A DNA stretch of 64,000 bases from Oceanidesulfovibrio marinus (GCF_013085545.1 NZ_CP039543.1:2232001-2296000), one strand, 5' to 3'; counted from the first letter of the stretch, positions 1-8,573 are shown. A program made the numbers and translations. The notes: generated by a model not told the origin, from the sequence alone.

Positions 1-1201
1 TGAGCCCCATCTGGCGGTAGTACTCGGCAATGGTCACGGCCGTGTAGACCGAGGCTTCGCGCGCCGCCACGGGCATGGAGGAGGTGTTGCAGATGATGCA
101 GGTGCGCTCCATGAGCGAGCGGCCGGTGCGCGGGTCTTCCAGCTCCGGGAAGGTGCGGATGGTTTCCACCACCTCGCCGGCGCGTTCGCCGCAGGCGGCC
201 AGGACCACCACGTCCACCCGGGCGTGGCGGCTGGTTATCTGCTGGATCACGGTCTTGCCCGCGCCAAAGGGGCCGGGCACGCAGTACGTGCCGCCCAGGG
301 CCACGGGGAAGAAGGTGTCGATGATGCGGACCTTGGTGACCATGGGCTCGGCCGGCTTGAGCCGCTCGGTGTAGCCGCGCAGGGGAATCTTCACCGGCCA
401 CGTCTGAATCATGGATATAGTGCGGCGCTCGCCGTGTTCGTCCTCCAGCACGGCCATGTTCTGGTTTACGGTGTAGGAACCGGCGGGCTTGATCTCCACC
501 AGGCGGTAGTTGCCGTCGTCCTCGCCTGCCTCGAAGGAGAACGGCACCATGATGCGGTGGTCGAACACGGACTCCGGCACGGTGCCGATGGTGTCGCCGG
601 GCCGCAGCATGTCACCGGGTTTGGCCACGGGCGTAAAGTCCCACAGCTTCTGCCGGTCCAACGGCTTGAAGTAGCGCCCCCGGCCCAGGAAGAATCCCAG
701 CTCCGCGGCCATGTCCTCCAGGGGGTTCTGGAGCCCGTCAAAGATGCGTGCAAGCAGGCCGGGTCCCAGCTCCACGGAAAGCAGCTCTCCCGTGAAGCGC
801 ACGCGGTCGCCCACGGCCAGACCGCCGGTGTCCTCGAAGACCTGGAGATCGGCGTAGCGGCCGCGCACCCGGATGACCTCGGCCTTGAGGTCGAGCTCAC
901 CCTCTGGCGTGCGCAGGATGGCGTAGGCCACCTCGTTCTGGATCACGGGGAGCTCGAACTCCACGGTGAGCAGGTTGCCGTTGACGCCCACTACGCGGGC
1001 CTCGTTGGCGTAAAGGTCGTCGGAAGGCACGCCCTCCCAGCGCGAGGGACCTCCCTGCTCCGCCTCGGGCAGGACCTCGTTGTCCGCCGCATCGGCCGAC
1101 TGCGCGGCGGGTTCCTCCGGCGCCGTGCTCTGGTCGTTCATCTCGCCGGTCTCGTCGCTCGGCTTGCCGGCGTGTGGTTCGTTGGGGCCATTGCCGTTCA
1201 C
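1..1201 (-). CDS. atpA: V-type ATP synthase subunit A, 3' end off the window
   Basis: This is the catalytic nucleotide-binding subunit of a V/A-type ATPase, which couples ATP turnover to ion movement across the inner membrane. About 400 residues are present. The Walker A motif GPFGAGKT is at about residue 310, followed by the A-subunit continuation with GERAGEV and EDPRTGRSLMERT. The gene starts with GTG at 1201; this start overlaps the stop of the preceding gene (GTGA) and has GGAG 7 bases upstream. The first ~65 residues are an Asp/Glu/Pro/Ala-rich extension; the usual A-subunit start resembles the RVVGVNGNLLTVEF stretch near residues 69-82. Operon order is E, DUF2764, A. Identity is certain; the role of the extension is unknown. 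Confidence 0.95.
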   Translation of the reverse strand, partial: MNGNGPNEPHAGKPSDETGEMNDQSTAPEEPAAQSADAADNEVLPEAEQGGPSRWEGVPSDDLYANEARVVGVNGNLLTVEFELPVIQNEVAYAILRTPEGELDLKAEVIRVRGRYADLQVFEDTGGLAVGDRVRFTGELLSVELGPGLLARIFDGLQNPLEDMAAELGFFLGRGRYFKPLDRQKLWDFTPVAKPGDMLRPGDTIGTVPESVFDHRIMVPFSFEAGEDDGNYRLVEIKPAGSYTVNQNMAVLEDEHGERRTISMIQTWPVKIPLRGYTERLKPAEPMVTKVRIIDTFFPVALGGTYCVPGPFGAGKTVIQQITSRHARVDVVVLAACGERAGEVVETIRTFPELEDPRTGRSLMERTCIICNTSSMPVAAREASVYTAVTIAEYYRQMGL

Positions 1202-1770
1202 GCGTCACTCCTTGGCTGATCGTCGTTCGGCCGTCCGTCCATGGCGGCGCGCACGGCGCGGTCGGCCAGATCCCGAAATGTTTCCCGGCCCTCTTCCGGA
1301 TCGATGTTCGCCAGACGCAGCGCCAGCCGCAGCTTGAGGGCGTATGCGAGCACGGCTTCCTCGCCGTATGGTCTGACCACGAGCATGTCATCGAGAGCGC
1401 CGAAGCGCAGGGCCACGAGCTCGCGTTGCCTGTGCAGAGGGCTGTCCGCCTGGAACGCCTGCTCCACGCCGTGCGCTACGGAGAGGTCCACATGTGCGAA
1501 CGGCAGGTGCGGTCCCGGCTCAGTGCCCCGCTTTTCAGCGCGGCGCTCGGCCTCCGCGTTCCTGATCTGCGCCTCGGTGTCGGCCACGGCGGCCAGAAAG
1601 GGATGATCCCCGGCGCTCTCTTCTTCGCGCATGACCCGCTCCACAACCTCGTACAGACGCTGCGGCAGCGCCGTGACCGCCGCAGCGAGAAAGCCCCCGG
1701 ACGTCACGGCCGGCGTCTTGCCCGGTGTGAGCAGCGGCATGGAGGCGAGCAGATAGTAGTAATCGGCCAT
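1198..1770 (-). CDS. DUF2764-type protein of the V-ATPase operon
   Basis: A 190-residue protein with no signal peptide, starting MADYYYLLASMPLL. Proteins of this type (DUF2764) are known from bacterial V-type ATPase operons, between the E and A subunit genes, exactly as here; their function is not established, and a stalk or assembly role is a guess. The gene overlaps both neighbours: its TGA overlaps the GTG of atpA, and its start region overlaps the stop of atpE. I chose ATG 1770 because GGGAG lies 9 bases upstream. A GTG at 1776 would give the same GTGA overlap as downstream but leaves only 3 bases to the ribosome-binding site. The overlaps suggest translational coupling at fixed stoichiometry. 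Confidence 0.85.
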   Translation of the reverse strand: MADYYYLLASMPLLTPGKTPAVTSGGFLAAAVTALPQRLYEVVERVMREEESAGDHPFLAAVADTEAQIRNAEAERRAEKRGTEPGPHLPFAHVDLSVAHGVEQAFQADSPLHRQRELVALRFGALDDMLVVRPYGEEAVLAYALKLRLALRLANIDPEEGRETFRDLADRAVRAAMDGRPNDDQPRSDA

Positions 1771-1772
1771 GG

Positions 1773-2417
1773 TCACGCGCTCCCGGACGAGCCGGACTCG
1801 CCTTTGCCCGTTGCCGCGGTCTTGACGATCTCGGCCAGACGCGGTCGCAGGTACAGGGAGAGGGCCTCGGCCACCGCGTCGTTGGTGAAGTCCAGGTAGA
1901 CCTCGCCTTCCTTGAACGCGACCTTGAAGCCCTGCTCGATATCCCGGTCCACGCGAATCTTCACGCCCGAGGCCATCTTCTCGCGGTAGCGCGAGGCAAA
2001 GAAGGCCACGAGCTTTTCCTTGTCCCGTGGGCTCAGCAGAAACTCCAGGCGGTGGTCGCCGGAGCGATCCGCACAGGACTGCGCCATGCCGGCCAGCATC
2101 TGCTGGAGCACGTCGATGGTCATGGCCTCATCCACGGCCTCGGCCACGAGCTGCTTCAAAATGTTTTCAATACCCCGGCGTACGGAGATGAGCACATCGC
2201 GCGCCGACTGCTGGAGCTGGGCATCGGCCCGCTCGGCATAGGCGGCGGCTTCTTCCTGGCCGTTCTGAATTATCGCAGCCTTTTCCTGCTCGGCCTGCTC
2301 CAGTATTGCGGCGGCTTTTTCCTGCGCGTTGGAGACAATGACCCGGGCCTTGGACTCGGCCTCCTGCACAGCCTCCTGCTGCAGTCGCGATATGAGATGT
2401 TCTAACGATTCTGACAT
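1773..2417 (-). CDS. atpE: V-type ATP synthase subunit E (peripheral stalk)
   Basis: A 214-residue peripheral stalk subunit that tethers the catalytic head of the V-type ATPase to its membrane part. Residues ~1-85 form a long, Ala/Glu/Gln-rich amphipathic helix with no prolines, as expected for the E-subunit coiled coil. The C-terminal half is the globular head-binding domain, ending in a Gly/Ser tail. It is the first gene of the operon in this window. A good ribosome-binding site (AAGGAG, 8 bases from ATG 2417) precedes it, and the ~100-base gap to the histidine kinase upstream is the likely promoter region. The downstream DUF2764 gene begins within or next to its stop codon. Confidence 0.9.
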   Translation of the reverse strand: MSESLEHLISRLQQEAVQEAESKARVIVSNAQEKAAAILEQAEQEKAAIIQNGQEEAAAYAERADAQLQQSARDVLISVRRGIENILKQLVAEAVDEAMTIDVLQQMLAGMAQSCADRSGDHRLEFLLSPRDKEKLVAFFASRYREKMASGVKIRVDRDIEQGFKVAFKEGEVYLDFTNDAVAEALSLYLRPRLAEIVKTAATGKGESGSSGSA

Positions 2418-2517
2418 AAAGCCAGCTCCTTGCGGCGCTTTGATAACGTACGTTCACTTTCAAAATCCTACGCTACCCGCTTCCGCAACAAATGGGAATG
2501 GCGAGCCGAAAAAAAGT

Positions 2518-4083
2518 CTACGGCTCGTTGAAATTGCAAGCCGGGGAATCGTCGAAATAGGAGGCGAAGGGCACCGTGAAGTAGAAAGAGCTGCCCTCGT
2601 TTTCCACCGACTCCACCCAGATGTTCCCGCCCATGCGTTGCACCAGCCGGCGGGCAATGGAGAGCCCCAGGCCGGTGCCGCTGTACTCGCGGGTGAAGGA
2701 GCCGTCCACCTGTGAAAAGGTGTCGAATATCGAGGCAACCTTGTCCGGCGCGATGCCGATGCCCGTGTCCCTGACGATGAAGAGAAGGTGGATGCCCTCG
2801 GCGTTGTGGTTGTGCTCGCCATCCACAATACCGTAAGCGCGTACCTCCACCTCCACCCGGCCATTGCGGGTGAACTTGATGGCGTTGGAGATGATCCGGG
2901 AGAGCACCTGTCGCAGATGGTCCGGATCGCCGACCACCAGACCCGGCACGCTGGAGTGGATGGTGAAGCTCAGGCTGTTTCCTCGCTCGCAGGCCTTATC
3001 GGAGTAAGAATCGCACACCAGACGGAGCAGGCTCGACAGACTGAACGGTTCGGCGATTGCGGGCGCGCTCCCCGCCTCAATCTTGGAGAGTGCGAGAATG
3101 TCATCGATGATGCGCATGAGGTTGACGGCGGAGTCGCGCGCCGCCCCCAGATACTCCCGCTGCTCGTCGGTCAGCTCCATGTCGAGCACCAGCTCTGTCA
3201 TGCCCAGGATGCCGTTCATGGGCGTGCGGATTTCGTGGCTCATGTTCGCCAGGAACTCGCTTTTGACGCGGTTGGCGCTTTCGGCCTCGTCACGCGCAGC
3301 ACTCAGGGCCTGCTGCGTTTCCTTGAGATCCGTAATGTCCAGGCCGATCTTGATGGCGCCGACAACCGCACCGGACCCGTCACGAACAGGCCCTGCACGG
3401 AACCTGTACGACTTGCCGGTGCGCGCCTCTTCCTCGGCCGTGGAGTAACGCTCGGTAGGCCGTTCCGTGCGGAACATTTCTTCGACGATGCACATGTCGC
3501 ATGGTGTATCCCGGCCGTAGATGACCTCGTGGCACGGACGGCCGATGAGCTCGGGACGATCGCTCAGGCCGTACGCAGAGAGCATGTTTCCGTTGATATC
3601 CGTGATAATGAGATCGCGGTCCAGGGTGATGATGAAGCCGGGAATGGTATCGAACAGGGCGTCGAGCCGGCGGTGGGCCTCATCGCTGCAGCTCTGGCGC
3701 TCGTTGAGCGTTTCGTCCAGGGCGCACAGCAGCCGGCCGTACTCGCCCTCCACTTCGCCCGGGGTGAACCCGTTGCCGGACGCGATGCTGTCAAGCTGCT
3801 GCGCAAACTCCCGGATCACGGCGTCAAGCCCCTTGAGGGGAACGCTCGGCCCACAGCCGGCCGGGTACGCCACGCCGAGCTCGCCGCGGGAAAGATTCTG
3901 CGCGCACAGGCGCATGCCCGCCAGCTCATCGCACAGCTTGTTGATCGCGCGGATGGCGCGAACCGTCGCCGTGTCGGCGTCTGCGGGTTCTTCCAGCGAT
4001 TCGGGCTCGGCGCCGCTCTGCATCGCTTCCAGCGCCGCCGCTACCTGATCCATCATCGAGGGTTCGAAGCCGTTCATGGTCAT
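2518..4083 (-). CDS. PAS-domain sensor histidine kinase
   Basis: A 521-residue soluble sensor kinase with no membrane segment. Residues ~40-135 look like a degenerate HAMP-like helical region. A PAS domain spans about 141-252 and carries the Cys pattern CHEVIYGRDTPCDMC, common in PAS domains of anaerobes and possibly redox- or metal-sensitive (inference). The HisKA box with SEFLANMSHEIRTPMNG puts the phosphorylated His near residue 283. The HATPase domain has the N box (SNAIKF), DTGIGI and SGTGLGLSI. No receiver domain is attached and no response regulator is adjacent, so its partner is elsewhere. The frame stays open to 4311, but the first 76 residues are low-complexity read-through; ATG 4083 precedes the first protein-like sequence. 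It is divergent from the Hsp20 pair. Confidence 0.88.
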   Translation of the reverse strand: MTMNGFEPSMMDQVAAALEAMQSGAEPESLEEPADADTATVRAIRAINKLCDELAGMRLCAQNLSRGELGVAYPAGCGPSVPLKGLDAVIREFAQQLDSIASGNGFTPGEVEGEYGRLLCALDETLNERQSCSDEAHRRLDALFDTIPGFIITLDRDLIITDINGNMLSAYGLSDRPELIGRPCHEVIYGRDTPCDMCIVEEMFRTERPTERYSTAEEEARTGKSYRFRAGPVRDGSGAVVGAIKIGLDITDLKETQQALSAARDEAESANRVKSEFLANMSHEIRTPMNGILGMTELVLDMELTDEQREYLGAARDSAVNLMRIIDDILALSKIEAGSAPAIAEPFSLSSLLRLVCDSYSDKACERGNSLSFTIHSSVPGLVVGDPDHLRQVLSRIISNAIKFTRNGRVEVEVRAYGIVDGEHNHNAEGIHLLFIVRDTGIGIAPDKVASIFDTFSQVDGSFTREYSGTGLGLSIARRLVQRMGGNIWVESVENEGSSFYFTVPFASYFDDSPACNFNEP

Positions 4084-4451
4084 TCTATTCAATCCGACGA
4101 TATGCTGCCGGGATGCGGTCCGGCCGGAACGTCGTGCTTGCTCGTTACGCATCGGCGCGGACGCCCGGCTCGTTCCACACGGCCCACGGCGTCTGTGCAA
4201 ACCGGTGGAGCACCATCCGGGCTGGCCACCATCCGGACGGAGCGCCTTCTGCCACACCGAGCGGTCCACAGAAACGCGGCCCCGGTTGTTAACACCAGGC
4301 GCTTCCTCCACTATCTCCTATGTATCTACTCTCAACACATGCTGCAAGCCGTTGTCCCGGTCCATGGAAAAGACTGAATAAGGTTATTGACTGATTTTTA
4401 TCTGAATATACAATACACCGTATCATTCCATTTTTTGCAGGAGGTCCGACG
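4084..4451. other. Divergent intergenic region, histidine kinase / Hsp20
   Basis: A 368-base divergent region between the PAS kinase and the Hsp20 genes. The kinase-proximal half is GC-rich and has no clear signal. The Hsp20-proximal ~80 bases are AT-rich and hold the promoter listed separately. I see no CIRCE element (TTAGCACTC with its inverted partner). Confidence 0.5.
4387..4414 (+). promoter_or_regulatory. Sigma70-like promoter of the Hsp20 pair
   Basis: TTGACT (4387-4392), a 16-base AT-rich spacer and TACAAT (4409-4414), lying 37 bases before the first hsp20 ATG. It matches the housekeeping consensus well. A heat-shock sigma32 pattern is not evident, so heat induction, if any, would need another signal. 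Confidence 0.6.
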
Positions 4452-4859
4452 ATGGTCATCGATTTCAGCCCCTTCTACGATTTTCACAAGAACATCGACA
4501 AGTTGCTGAGCGATGTATGGAGTCCTGCCGGCGGGTCTCGCGGCCAGACGTCCTATCCTCTGGTCAACATCAGCGAGGATGACTCTGCGATCTATGTGCA
4601 ATGCGAGATGCCAGGTGTCGCGCGCGAAGATCTCGAGGTCACCATTGTGGAGTCAAGCCTCTCTATCAAGGGCGAACGCAAGCCGGCGCAAGGCAAGTAC
4701 TACCGGCAGGAACGCCCCACCGGCGTGTTCCAGCGGCTCATCGCCATCAACACGCCCGTAGACCCGGACAGAATCAAGGCCAGCCTGACCGACGGCGTAC
4801 TCTCCATCACCATGCCCAAAACAGCCTTGTCCAAGGCGCGTAAAATCGCCATAGACTAA
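4452..4859 (+). CDS. Small heat-shock protein, Hsp20 family (copy 1)
   Basis: A 135-residue ATP-independent holdase chaperone. The alpha-crystallin domain spans about residues 38-128, with the conserved core YVQCEMPGVAREDLEVTI, a GVFQR beta-strand and the LTDGVLSITMPK signature. The C-terminal KIAID contains an I-x-I type tail used for oligomer assembly. AGGAGG sits 8 bases before ATG 4452. It is followed after 15 bases by a second Hsp20 gene, so the two are cotranscribed and may form mixed oligomers (inference). The short N-terminal arm (~35 residues) is typical of class A bacterial sHsps. Confidence 0.95.
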   Translation: MVIDFSPFYDFHKNIDKLLSDVWSPAGGSRGQTSYPLVNISEDDSAIYVQCEMPGVAREDLEVTIVESSLSIKGERKPAQGKYYRQERPTGVFQRLIAINTPVDPDRIKASLTDGVLSITMPKTALSKARKIAID

Positions 4860-4874
4860 AGGAGGATATGGACA

Positions 4875-5264
4875 ATGGCAGCCAGCTTCATCAAGAAGGA
4901 AAAGGATTCTCTGGACTTACCCCGTTACCGCCCGGCAACGGACATCATCGAGATGGCCGACGGGTTCCATATCTTCATGGATGTTCCGGGCGTGACTCGC
5001 GACACACTCTCCATCGATCTCAACGAGGGCGAGCTGACCATCACGGCACGGACAGCGTACAAAGCCGATCCCTCCGAGCATGCCAAGCCCAAGTATCTGC
5101 ATATGGAGTTCGGAGGCGGCGAGTATCGCCGCATCTTCACACTGTCCGACGATGTGGACCGCGAGAAGATTACCGCGCACCTCGCCGACGGCGTGCTGGA
5201 GCTGATGCTGCCGCGTTCCACAGACAAGACGCCCAAGCGCATCGAGATCACCACCCAAAAGTAG
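4875..5264 (+). CDS. Small heat-shock protein, Hsp20 family (copy 2)
   Basis: A 129-residue Hsp20 holdase, clearly divergent from its upstream partner. It has the alpha-crystallin core MADGFHIFMDVPGVTRDTL, an R-R-I-F strand and LADGVLELMLPR, and ends with an R-I-E-I tail that provides the I-x-I motif. GGAGG at 4861-4865 serves ATG 4875. In bacteria with two linked sHsps, such as IbpA/IbpB of E. coli, the two paralogues usually have different substrate-binding and dissociation roles; whether that holds here cannot be read from sequence. Confidence 0.95.
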   Translation: MAASFIKKEKDSLDLPRYRPATDIIEMADGFHIFMDVPGVTRDTLSIDLNEGELTITARTAYKADPSEHAKPKYLHMEFGGGEYRRIFTLSDDVDREKITAHLADGVLELMLPRSTDKTPKRIEITTQK

Positions 5265-5473
5265 CGGCTGCGTTCTTCCTCTGCCAGGGGAGCTGCGGCG
5301 CCATCGCCAGGATCGCCATAGGCGCAATGCGCGGTATTGCTGGATTGCGGCTGCTTCCACCGCAGGATTTGCCGACTGATGCGCTCCGAAATGTGGCTTC
5401 TTGCTCTGCCTAACGCGCGTAAAGTACGCATACACTGCTTCCGCATCGCGCCGGCTTGCGCTATCGTACGGCC

Positions 5474-6331
5474 ATGCCACGCGAGCTCTGCATCCTTCAC
5501 GCTAACTGCCAGGGCGATCCCCTGCTCTGGCTGCTTCAGCGCCACCCGGGCTTTGCCGAACGCTATGAGCTGCGCCGTTACATAAACTTCGTGCGCGAGC
5601 CCATACCGGCGGAGGAGCTTGGCCGCGCCGCCGTGTTCATCCATCAGCAGCTCGGCCCGCAGTGGAATGAGCTTGCCAGCGACGCCCTGCGCCAGCAACT
5701 GCCCTTGCTGGCCGAAGCCATCTGCATGCCCAATCTGCTGTGCAAGGCGTACTGGCCGTTCTGGGAGTCCAAACCAGGCATCGACTTCAGTGATTTCTTC
5801 ATCAACGACCTGCAGGACCGCGGCCTGAACAAGGCAGAGGTCATCCATATCGCCCTGCACACCGATATTTCCAGATACCACGACATCCCGGCCCTGGCCG
5901 CGCGTTCCCTGGAGATCGAGCGGTACAAGGAGCGCGACTGGGACATCAAGCTCACTCCGCGCGTTGAGGCCGGCTACACGGAACGCCAGCTCTTCACCAC
6001 AATCAACCACCCCGGCCGGGAGCTCTGTCTTGAGATCGCCCGCGGCGTGCTGGAGCTTCTGGGCCTGGAGCCGCCCACCCCGGAGCTCGAAGCGGCCATG
6101 CCCGACATCGAGCCGGAGCTGGAGCTGCCCGTGCACCCGCAGCTGGCGGAAATCCTCGGCCTCAAGTGGCTGGAGCCCGACCACCGCTTCCGCATCTACG
6201 AGCACCGGCTCACCTATGAGGAGTACGTCTCCCACTACCTGGACTGCCGCAGCCTGGGGGAGTCCGGCCTCATCGCCTACATCCGCCTGCGCCACGGCGT
6301 GCCCGGCCGGGGCGTGCGCACTCTGGACTGA
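5474..6331 (+). CDS. WcbI-like polysaccharide biosynthesis protein
   Basis: A 285-residue soluble protein. Its N-terminus CILHANCQGDPL matches the start of the WcbI family (named after a Burkholderia capsule locus), whose members have an SGNH-like fold and are thought to act as acetyltransferases or hydrolases in polysaccharide modification. Further family-like stretches are HQQLGPQWN, PNLLCKAYWPFW and the FTTINHPGRELCLEIA region near residues 176-191. I chose ATG 5474 because the upstream TTG at 5456 adds only six atypical residues; neither has a strong ribosome-binding site. There are no glycan genes nearby, so the substrate is unknown. It converges with the next, minus-strand gene. Confidence 0.7.
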   Translation: MPRELCILHANCQGDPLLWLLQRHPGFAERYELRRYINFVREPIPAEELGRAAVFIHQQLGPQWNELASDALRQQLPLLAEAICMPNLLCKAYWPFWESKPGIDFSDFFINDLQDRGLNKAEVIHIALHTDISRYHDIPALAARSLEIERYKERDWDIKLTPRVEAGYTERQLFTTINHPGRELCLEIARGVLELLGLEPPTPELEAAMPDIEPELELPVHPQLAEILGLKWLEPDHRFRIYEHRLTYEEYVSHYLDCRSLGESGLIAYIRLRHGVPGRGVRTLD

Positions 6332-6373
6332 ACCGGTCCCGGCGACCGGATGCACAGCATGGTTATTGCGCGA

Positions 6374-7315
6374 TTACTGCGCGGCCCCCTGCCCGTTCTG
6401 CTTCGCGTTCTGCTGTCCCAGCGTTCCGGCCCGCGTCTCCAGCCGTCCGGCAAGATCCTGCAGCACGGCCGCAGTCTGTGCCTCCAACCGACCGACATCC
6501 ACCTCCGGCCCGGCCAGGCCCTGCATGAACGCATGGGCGAAGCGGCAGTCCGTGCGCCCTGCCTCCTGTGCCGTCCCATCGCCAGGCTGTTGTGTCTGCG
6601 ATTCCCTATCCCGGCATGCCGCCAGGTTCCGCGCCTTGGCCGCCGTCTGCATCAGCAGGCCGCGTGTCCACTCTTCTCCGGTTTCGGCATCCTGACCATT
6701 TTCCCCAACATTTTGCCTTTGTGTATTTGAATCCCCGCCGCTCTCGGCCAGATCGCGCTCCTGAACGGGCCGCAGCGCCTCGCCCTGTGCGACCAGGGTC
6801 TCCACAAAACGCGGCCCCACCACGAAGTAGCCAAGCTGCAACGCCACCGGCGTGACTCCCGGCGACGGCGGCTGCTCCCCCTGCGGCAGGGCGTACACGT
6901 CCAGGCCGTACAGCGCGGCCAGATCCCTGGCCGGCAGGAACACGCCGCCGCGTTGCCGCCACTCGGCATAGCGCTCGGCAATGTAGCGCGCAAAATCGGC
7001 AATGGGGTCGAGCATCTGCGTGGGGCACGCCTCCCGGCCACCCTGCTCTGGTGCGATACCCGTCGACGGCGCGGGCCTCGCGGCGTCCTCGGTAGTCGCA
7101 ACGCTGGAAGCGCCACCGCCTGTTTCCTCACGGCCCTGAACCGCCTCGCCGGCACTTGACGATCCGGCTGGCGCAGCTTCCGGCTGCGTCAACGGCGCGT
7201 TCCGCGCTTCTGGAAGCACCAGCTGCCGCAACGCCGGCACCCGCCACAGCGACACGGCGACAGCGGCCGTCAACAGCAGCGCGGCTAGCACCGCCAAAAG
7301 AACCCTGCTTCGCAT
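6374..7315 (-). CDS. Membrane-anchored or exported protein of unknown function
   Basis: A 313-residue protein that I do not recognise. Residues 1-27 form a basic start plus a hydrophobic stretch (RVLLAVLAALLLTAAVAVSLW), a signal anchor or signal peptide. Residues ~35-95 are a Pro/Ala/Gly/Ser-rich linker. A folded region of about 95-190 follows, rich in Tyr and Arg (DFARYIAERYAEW, LAALYGLDVYALP, VALQLGYFVVGPRFVETL). The C-terminal part holds spaced cysteines (C233, C258) and a Gln-rich tail. GAGGTG precedes ATG 7315. It stands alone between a convergent and a divergent gene. Confidence 0.75.
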   Translation of the reverse strand: MRSRVLLAVLAALLLTAAVAVSLWRVPALRQLVLPEARNAPLTQPEAAPAGSSSAGEAVQGREETGGGASSVATTEDAARPAPSTGIAPEQGGREACPTQMLDPIADFARYIAERYAEWRQRGGVFLPARDLAALYGLDVYALPQGEQPPSPGVTPVALQLGYFVVGPRFVETLVAQGEALRPVQERDLAESGGDSNTQRQNVGENGQDAETGEEWTRGLLMQTAAKARNLAACRDRESQTQQPGDGTAQEAGRTDCRFAHAFMQGLAGPEVDVGRLEAQTAAVLQDLAGRLETRAGTLGQQNAKQNGQGAAQ

Positions 7316-7454
7316 TTTTCACCTCAATAGTATGGATTGACTAATTAAATAATATACCCATCCATCTATTCTGATTAACTATTGGCGCATACTGCACAAC
7401 TCGGGCACATATTAGACAACGACCCATCCTCAACATAAATTGGGAGATAGGACT

Positions 7455-7964
7455 TTGCGCGTGCTCAAGCAGACTCCGCCTTCGCGGAACATACCTGCCG
7501 TCGTGGACGCCCTGCTCCACGGACGGTTCGCCTACCGTATTGCGCGCCTTATCCTGGCCGCCGCCTTTCTTGTCGCCGGCGTTATCAAGCTCTCCGACCC
7601 GGACGCCTTTGCCGGGACCATCGCCGCCTTCGGCATCCTGCCCGCGCCGCTGGTGGATTGGGCCGCGCTTTTGTTGCCCATCATCGAGGTCCTGGCCGCC
7701 ATTGCCCTGCTCTGGGACGCCCGCGGCGGCCTGTCCGTCATCACAGCGCTCACCCTCGTGTTCATCGCCGTGCTCGGTTACGGCCTCTGGCTCGGCCTGG
7801 ACATCGACTGTGGGTGCTACGGTCCGGGGGACCCGAATGCCGAGGCATTCTCCAGCCTGCGCACATCATTGTACCGCGATTTCGTCCTGCTGGGCATAGC
7901 CGGATACTGCATGTCATGGCGCATGATGAACCGGCGGACAGTTCCCGCATCCAAACATCAATGA
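7455..7964 (+). CDS. MauE/DoxX-like membrane protein
   Basis: A 169-residue inner-membrane protein with four predicted helices (about 28-46, 67-84, 90-108 and 137-153). It has the MauE/DoxX-type pattern, including an extracytoplasmic DCGCYGPGDP cysteine pair between helices 3 and 4. MauE-type proteins supply reducing equivalents or help disulfide handling in the periplasm. The start is uncertain: GGGAG at 7442-7446 best fits TTG 7455; GTG 7461 is an alternative. A periplasmic rhodanese gene follows after 50 bases in the same direction, so the two may form a periplasmic thiol/sulfur-handling pair (inference). Confidence 0.8.
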   Translation: MRVLKQTPPSRNIPAVVDALLHGRFAYRIARLILAAAFLVAGVIKLSDPDAFAGTIAAFGILPAPLVDWAALLLPIIEVLAAIALLWDARGGLSVITALTLVFIAVLGYGLWLGLDIDCGCYGPGDPNAEAFSSLRTSLYRDFVLLGIAGYCMSWRMMNRRTVPASKHQ

Positions 7965-8014
7965 TTGTAGAAATGTACGGAAGCAGCCACCCCAAACCCG
8001 ACAAAGGATATCAC

Positions 8015-8542
8015 ATGAAACGCATCGTGACTTTCGCCGTTCTGGTAATGGCAACCGTGGCGTTCGCCTCCCCGGCGTTCGCCCTCTTCGGTAACGACAA
8101 GTTCGAGCAGGAACTGGAAAAGGAAGCCGCCGTGGTCACGTACGTCGGCGAGATTGAACGCGGCGACTATAAAACAGTGGACACGCCCACCGTGAAGAAG
8201 TGGATCGACGAGGGCAAGGATTTCGTCATTGTGGACACCATGCCCTTCAAGGACAGCTACGCCAAGGAGCACATTCCGGGCGCGCTGAACTTCGTCTTCC
8301 CCATCCCGGAGATGACCGAGTGGGATGCGGCCGAGACCAGCGGCAGCCAGGAAGATTTCGAAAAGCTCCTGGGCCCGGACAAGGACAAGACCATCGTCAT
8401 CTACTGCGGTTTCGTGAAGTGCACCCGCAGCCACAACGGCGCCATGTGGGCGCGCAAGATGGGCTACACCGACGTCTACCGCCTGCCCGGCGGCATCTTC
8501 GCCTGGAAGGGCGCTGAATACCCGATCGAGAGCGCCGAGTAG
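8015..8542 (+). CDS. Periplasmic rhodanese-domain protein
   Basis: A 175-residue exported protein: cleavable signal peptide with the MATVAFASPAFA site near residue 23, then one rhodanese domain (~45-170). The domain shows the IVDTMPFKDSYAKEHIPGALNF strand/loop (CH2A-like box in two parts) and the active-site loop YCGFVKCTRSH with the catalytic Cys. The loop has a second cysteine five residues on, which may allow a disulfide or persulfide relay (inference). AGG precedes ATG 8015; the frame is open upstream but antisense-like there. A strong terminator follows at 8574. Sulfur carriage in the periplasm fits a sulfur-metabolising host. Confidence 0.88.
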   Translation: MKRIVTFAVLVMATVAFASPAFALFGNDKFEQELEKEAAVVTYVGEIERGDYKTVDTPTVKKWIDEGKDFVIVDTMPFKDSYAKEHIPGALNFVFPIPEMTEWDAAETSGSQEDFEKLLGPDKDKTIVIYCGFVKCTRSHNGAMWARKMGYTDVYRLPGGIFAWKGAEYPIESAE

Positions 8543-8573
8543 ATCATTTCTCAGGCGAACTTCACCTGCACCA

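Noticed and set aside
4084-4311. N-terminal extension of the PAS kinase to 4311
   Set aside because: Low-complexity Arg/Pro/Ser-rich read-through; the first protein-like residues follow ATG 4083.
2788-4377. A 529-codon plus-strand open frame
   Set aside because: It is antisense to the PAS histidine kinase, has no domain motifs, and reflects GC-rich codon bias.
4381-4451. CIRCE or sigma32 control of the Hsp20 pair
   Set aside because: No TTAGCACTC inverted repeat and no sigma32-type boxes found; only a sigma70-like promoter is visible.
4925-6355. A 476-codon minus-strand open frame over the Hsp20 and WcbI-like genes
   Set aside because: Antisense shadow of three convincing plus-strand genes.
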